From Christensenellaceae bacterium (GTDB lineage Bacteria; Bacillota; Clostridia; Christensenellales; CAAEEZ01): a stretch of DNA of 16,323 nucleotides. The DNA lies in the NCBI GenBank assembly GCA_020024085.1, contig JAHHUG010000024.1:1-16323 (forward strand), given 5' to 3'. Below are positions 15,380 through 16,323 of the stretch, one piece after another (position 1 is the stretch's first letter; the number at the start of each line of letters is the position of its first letter). The notes under the pieces are model-generated. The model worked only from the letters and a program-made list of their open reading frames with translations, was not told the DNA's origin and made no database searches. Position numbers and translations under genes: made by a program.

Positions 15380-16255
15380 TTACTCGATATTTTGAACTTG
15401 CTCACGCATCTTTTCAATAATTGACTTTAGCTTTAAGGCATAGTCGGTAATTACGATATTATTTGACTTTGAAGCAATTGTATTAGACTCTCTGTTGAAC
15501 TCTTGAACCAAAAAGTCGCAATCTCTACCGATTGGATTAGTCCTTGTAAATATCTCCCTCATATGTTTGATATGGGCAAATAATCTTGTGATTTCCTCAT
15601 CAATACATACCCTATCCGAGAAAACTGCTACCTCATTAAGTAGCTTTGCCTCATCATACTCGACATCAACAAGATACTCCTTAATTCTCTTTTCCAAGTT
15701 GTCACGATATTCTGATACAACATTTGGAGCTTGCTTTTCAATAAGAGTGGTAACCTCCTCAATTTCGTTAAGGAAACCATTGAAACTTGTCTTTAAGTTA
15801 TCGCCTTCAACCTCTCTCATTTTAATAAGATTATCAAGGGCAATATTCAAACTTGATAGTACTAAATCCTTTAGTTCTTCCTCGTTTTCTTCATTGATAC
15901 CAATTTCTACAACATAAGGGCATTTTAGCAAATTTACGCAAGTAATATCGTTAGCAATACCAAATTCAAGTTCCATTTTCTTTGCGATATCAACATATTG
16001 ACTTGCAACAGATTTGTTGAAAACTAGGTTTTTATCCTCACCCTCAATCGCCTCATAAGTGATAAAAATATCAATATGACCTCTTGCAATTTTTGAAGAT
16101 ATTTCCTTACGCATAGTATCCTCAAAAGCACTAAAAATCTTTGGCATTTTGAATGATAAGTCCAAAAATCTATGATTAACTGACTTTAATTCAATTGTGC
16201 ATTTTTTGTTGTTTTTTTCGACTACTCCCTTACCATAGCCTGTCATACTTTTCAT
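15380..16255 (-). CDS. yicC: YicC/YloC family endoribonuclease
   Basis: YicC-family proteins are endoribonucleases; the E. coli member promotes degradation of the small RNA RyhB. The 291 residues match the family. The N-terminus reads MKSMTGYGKG, the classic opening, followed by ELKSVNHRFLDLSFKMP (about 23-39). The C-terminal hallmark is KSIIEKMREQVQNIE at the very end, and RDCDFLVQEFNRESNTIASK sits near 245-264. The sequence upstream (16256-16323) offers only a weak ribosome-binding site (AGTGAG) and no clear promoter before the window ends. It is the first gene of the long minus-strand run visible here. Confidence 0.94.
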   Translation of the reverse strand: MKSMTGYGKGVVEKNNKKCTIELKSVNHRFLDLSFKMPKIFSAFEDTMRKEISSKIARGHIDIFITYEAIEGEDKNLVFNKSVASQYVDIAKKMELEFGIANDITCVNLLKCPYVVEIGINEENEEELKDLVLSSLNIALDNLIKMREVEGDNLKTSFNGFLNEIEEVTTLIEKQAPNVVSEYRDNLEKRIKEYLVDVEYDEAKLLNEVAVFSDRVCIDEEITRLFAHIKHMREIFTRTNPIGRDCDFLVQEFNRESNTIASKSNNIVITDYALKLKSIIEKMREQVQNIE

Positions 16256-16323
16256 AGCAATCTCACTTTATAAAAATAATTACTAAAATTCTTATAGTTG
16301 GCTCCATTTGCATATATTTAATA

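Noticed and set aside
1..16323. CRISPR array, prophage, transposon, toxin-antitoxin or defence genes
   Set aside because: All substantial ORFs are assigned to conserved housekeeping families; there are no transposase motifs, regular spacers, tRNA or att-like sites.

Overview
The window is a low-GC, AT-rich bacterial chromosome segment of the Bacillota (Firmicutes) type, most likely from Clostridia. The gene order is the evidence. Read on the minus strand it runs yicC-remA-gmk-rpoZ-coaBC-priA-def-fmt-rsmB-rlmN-rsgA-rpe-thiN-spoVM, then the rpmB / asp23-fakA-recG block. This is essentially the conserved yloC-to-recG neighbourhood of Bacillus and Clostridium. A SpoVM-like peptide in its syntenic place points to an endospore-forming lineage or a recent descendant of one. 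No species can be named from the sequence. Nothing here is a mobile element, phage, CRISPR array, rRNA or tRNA.

Layout. (1) Positions 16255 to 4811, minus strand, form one long compact gene run of 14 genes. Neighbouring genes overlap by 1 to 20 nt or are separated by 1 to 9 nt, except for a 221-nt gap between def and fmt. The run covers a YicC-family RNase, RemA, nucleotide and coenzyme A synthesis (gmk, coaBC), the RNA polymerase omega subunit, replication restart (priA), the N-formyl-methionine cycle (def, fmt), rRNA methylation and ribosome assembly (rsmB, rlmN, rsgA), pentose phosphate and thiamine metabolism (rpe, thiN), and a small spore-coat anchoring peptide (spoVM). (2) Positions 4426 to 4810 hold the rpmB terminator and a frameshifted relic of a DUF2007-like gene. 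(3) rpmB (plus) and asp23-fakA-recG (minus) diverge from a 161-nt intergenic region that contains a back-to-back pair of sigma-A-type promoters.

Functionally this is a growth and translation housekeeping cluster with fatty-acid kinase (fakA) and fork-repair helicase (recG) genes beside it. I see no strong candidate for an undescribed system. The most useful observations are: a 32-codon spoVM gene that is easy to miss; the absence of the prpC-prkC (Ser/Thr phosphatase and kinase) pair that normally sits between rlmN and rsgA; degenerate repeats with promoter-like boxes in the only large gap of the operon; a possible non-canonical ATT start for rsgA; and the DUF2007-like pseudogene downstream of rpmB.
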